From the NCBI RefSeq assembly GCF_000472525.1, contig NZ_AWZT01000007.1, positions 124,001 to 188,000 of the forward strand: a stretch of 64,000 nucleotides of DNA, read 5' to 3'. The notes beneath the pieces are model-generated. The model searched no databases and was not told where the DNA came from. It worked only from the letters and a program-made list of their open reading frames with translations. Positions within the stretch are counted from its first letter, which is position 1, and the number at the start of each line of letters is the position of its first letter. The position numbers and the translations under genes are program-made. Below are positions 63,245 through 64,000 of the stretch, in pieces. This DNA is from Paraburkholderia dilworthii (lineage in GTDB: Bacteria; Pseudomonadota; Gammaproteobacteria; Burkholderiales; Burkholderiaceae).

Positions 63245-64000
63245 TTATGCAGATGAAAGCGCGAGCCGCGGCAGCGCGGCGAGCGCGTTAGCCGTTGTGC
63301 CTAGGGCGGCTTCGTTGACGGCCATGCCCCGCAATTGCGCGAGGCCCGCGCCGATGCCGGGAATCTGCTCGGGCGAGTTGCGCTGCTTATAGATCCACGA
63401 CGGCGCAATATCCGGCGCGTCGGTTTCGACCACGAGCGCCTCGAACGGTAGCTGTTCGGCAAGCCGGCGAATCTGCCGCGCGCGCTCGAAAGTCAGATTG
63501 CCGCCGAAGCCCAGATGAATGCCCTGGTCGATATACGCCTGCGCCTGTTGGAAGCTGCCGTTGAATGCGTGCGCGATGCCGCGGTGAATCTGATGTCGGC
63601 GCAATCCTTTGATGACCTGGTCCTGCGATTTGCGCACATGGCAAATCACGGGCAAATCGAATTCGCGCGCAATCTGAAGCTGGCCGTTGTAGAAGAATTG
63701 CTGGCGAGCGTCGTCGAGGCCGTCCACGAAATAATCCAGGCCAATTTCGCCGATGCCGATAAAGCGCGGGTCGTCGAGGCTCGCCTCGATTTCCGCGCGC
63801 AGCAGTTCAAGGTCGCGTTCCTCTGCGGATGGTGTGAAGAGCGGATGAATGCCCAGTGCGTACGCGCCGCCGTCGAAACGGTGCGCCAGTTCGCGCACAG
63901 CCGCGAAGTTCTGCCGGCCGATGGCCGGAATCACGATACGCGCCACGCCCGCGCTCTTCGCCGCCGCCGCAACGTGCTCGCGGTCGGCGTCGAATTCGGA
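63245..64000 (-). CDS. TatD-family metal-dependent hydrolase, 5' end beyond the window
   Basis: The visible 251 residues read SEFDADREHVAAAAKSAGVA from the window edge and end ...LALSSA before TAA at 63245. They contain the TatD motifs FTPSAEERDLELLRAEIEA, IGEIGLDYFVDG, PVICHVRKSQDQVI, AFNGSFQQA and VVETDAPDIAPSW. TatD proteins are Mg-dependent DNases/phosphoesterases. The N-terminal HxH motif lies upstream of the window. A Met at 63946 is internal, not the start. ComEC begins 118 bases downstream. Confidence 0.93.
   Translation of the reverse strand, partial: SEFDADREHVAAAAKSAGVARIVIPAIGRQNFAAVRELAHRFDGGAYALGIHPLFTPSAEERDLELLRAEIEASLDDPRFIGIGEIGLDYFVDGLDDARQQFFYNGQLQIAREFDLPVICHVRKSQDQVIKGLRRHQIHRGIAHAFNGSFQQAQAYIDQGIHLGFGGNLTFERARQIRRLAEQLPFEALVVETDAPDIAPSWIYKQRNSPEQIPGIGAGLAQLRGMAVNEAALGTTANALAALPRLALSSA

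Overview
The window looks like chromosomal core DNA of a Burkholderiaceae betaproteobacterium, most likely Paraburkholderia or Burkholderia. The evidence is the high GC content, the protein families, and the gene order ndk-rlmN-rodZ-ispG-hisS-yfgM-bamB-der-hfq-hflX-hflK-hflC-hisZ-purA and pyrG-kdsA-eno-ftsB, which I recall as characteristic of that family. I see no rRNA, tRNA, insertion sequence, prophage, CRISPR array or toxin-antitoxin pair.

Layout. 1-6.1 kb: 5' end of cysS (minus), a TPR protein, two tandem cyclophilins and lpxH (plus), then cysE and trmJ (minus). 6.1-14.8 kb: suhB, lplT, mutS, an exported protein with a decayed phosphoesterase fold, slyD-type FKBP (minus) and a cupin protein hydroxylase. 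14.9-24 kb: a tiny Ala-rich lipoprotein, a DinG/YoaA helicase, a DUF465 protein, a Gln-rich exported protein with 28-residue repeats, tex and kup. 24-41.5 kb: a minus-strand block of housekeeping genes covering purine synthesis, HflKC, HflX, Hfq, Der, BamB, YfgM, HisS, IspG, RodZ, RlmN and Ndk. 41.8-51.9 kb: a Bax1-I membrane protein, an MBL hydrolase, bamC-dapA, a methyltransferase, trpS, an M50 protease, a YciO/YrdC protein, a PHP phosphoesterase, an alpha/beta hydrolase and a DUF455 protein. 52.2-64 kb: gamma carbonic anhydrase, hslO, a small lipoprotein, then pyrG-kdsA-eno-ftsB (minus), a hydrolase, comEC and the 3' part of tatD.

Themes. The genes are mostly envelope biogenesis (lpxH, kdsA, bamB, bamC, rodZ, yfgM, ftsB, dapA), protein folding and quality control (three PPIases, Hsp33, HflKC) and RNA or ribosome maturation (der, hflX, hfq, rlmN, trmJ).

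I found no obvious new multigene system. The most unusual material lies outside or inside otherwise ordinary genes. There are three degenerate tandem arrays with 11-, 12- and 13-bp units, two wholly intergenic and one running into the uncertain 5' end of trmJ. A duplicated 28-bp element with a large dyad sits in front of eno. Low-complexity insertions occur in CysE, ComEC and the DinG-like helicase. One phosphoesterase-like protein has lost the usual metal-binding residues. The rlmN-rodZ interval lacks the PilF/PilW-type gene I would expect there.

Many starts were moved inward from the longest open frame, using start-codon context, ribosome-binding sites and family N-termini. No database search was run.
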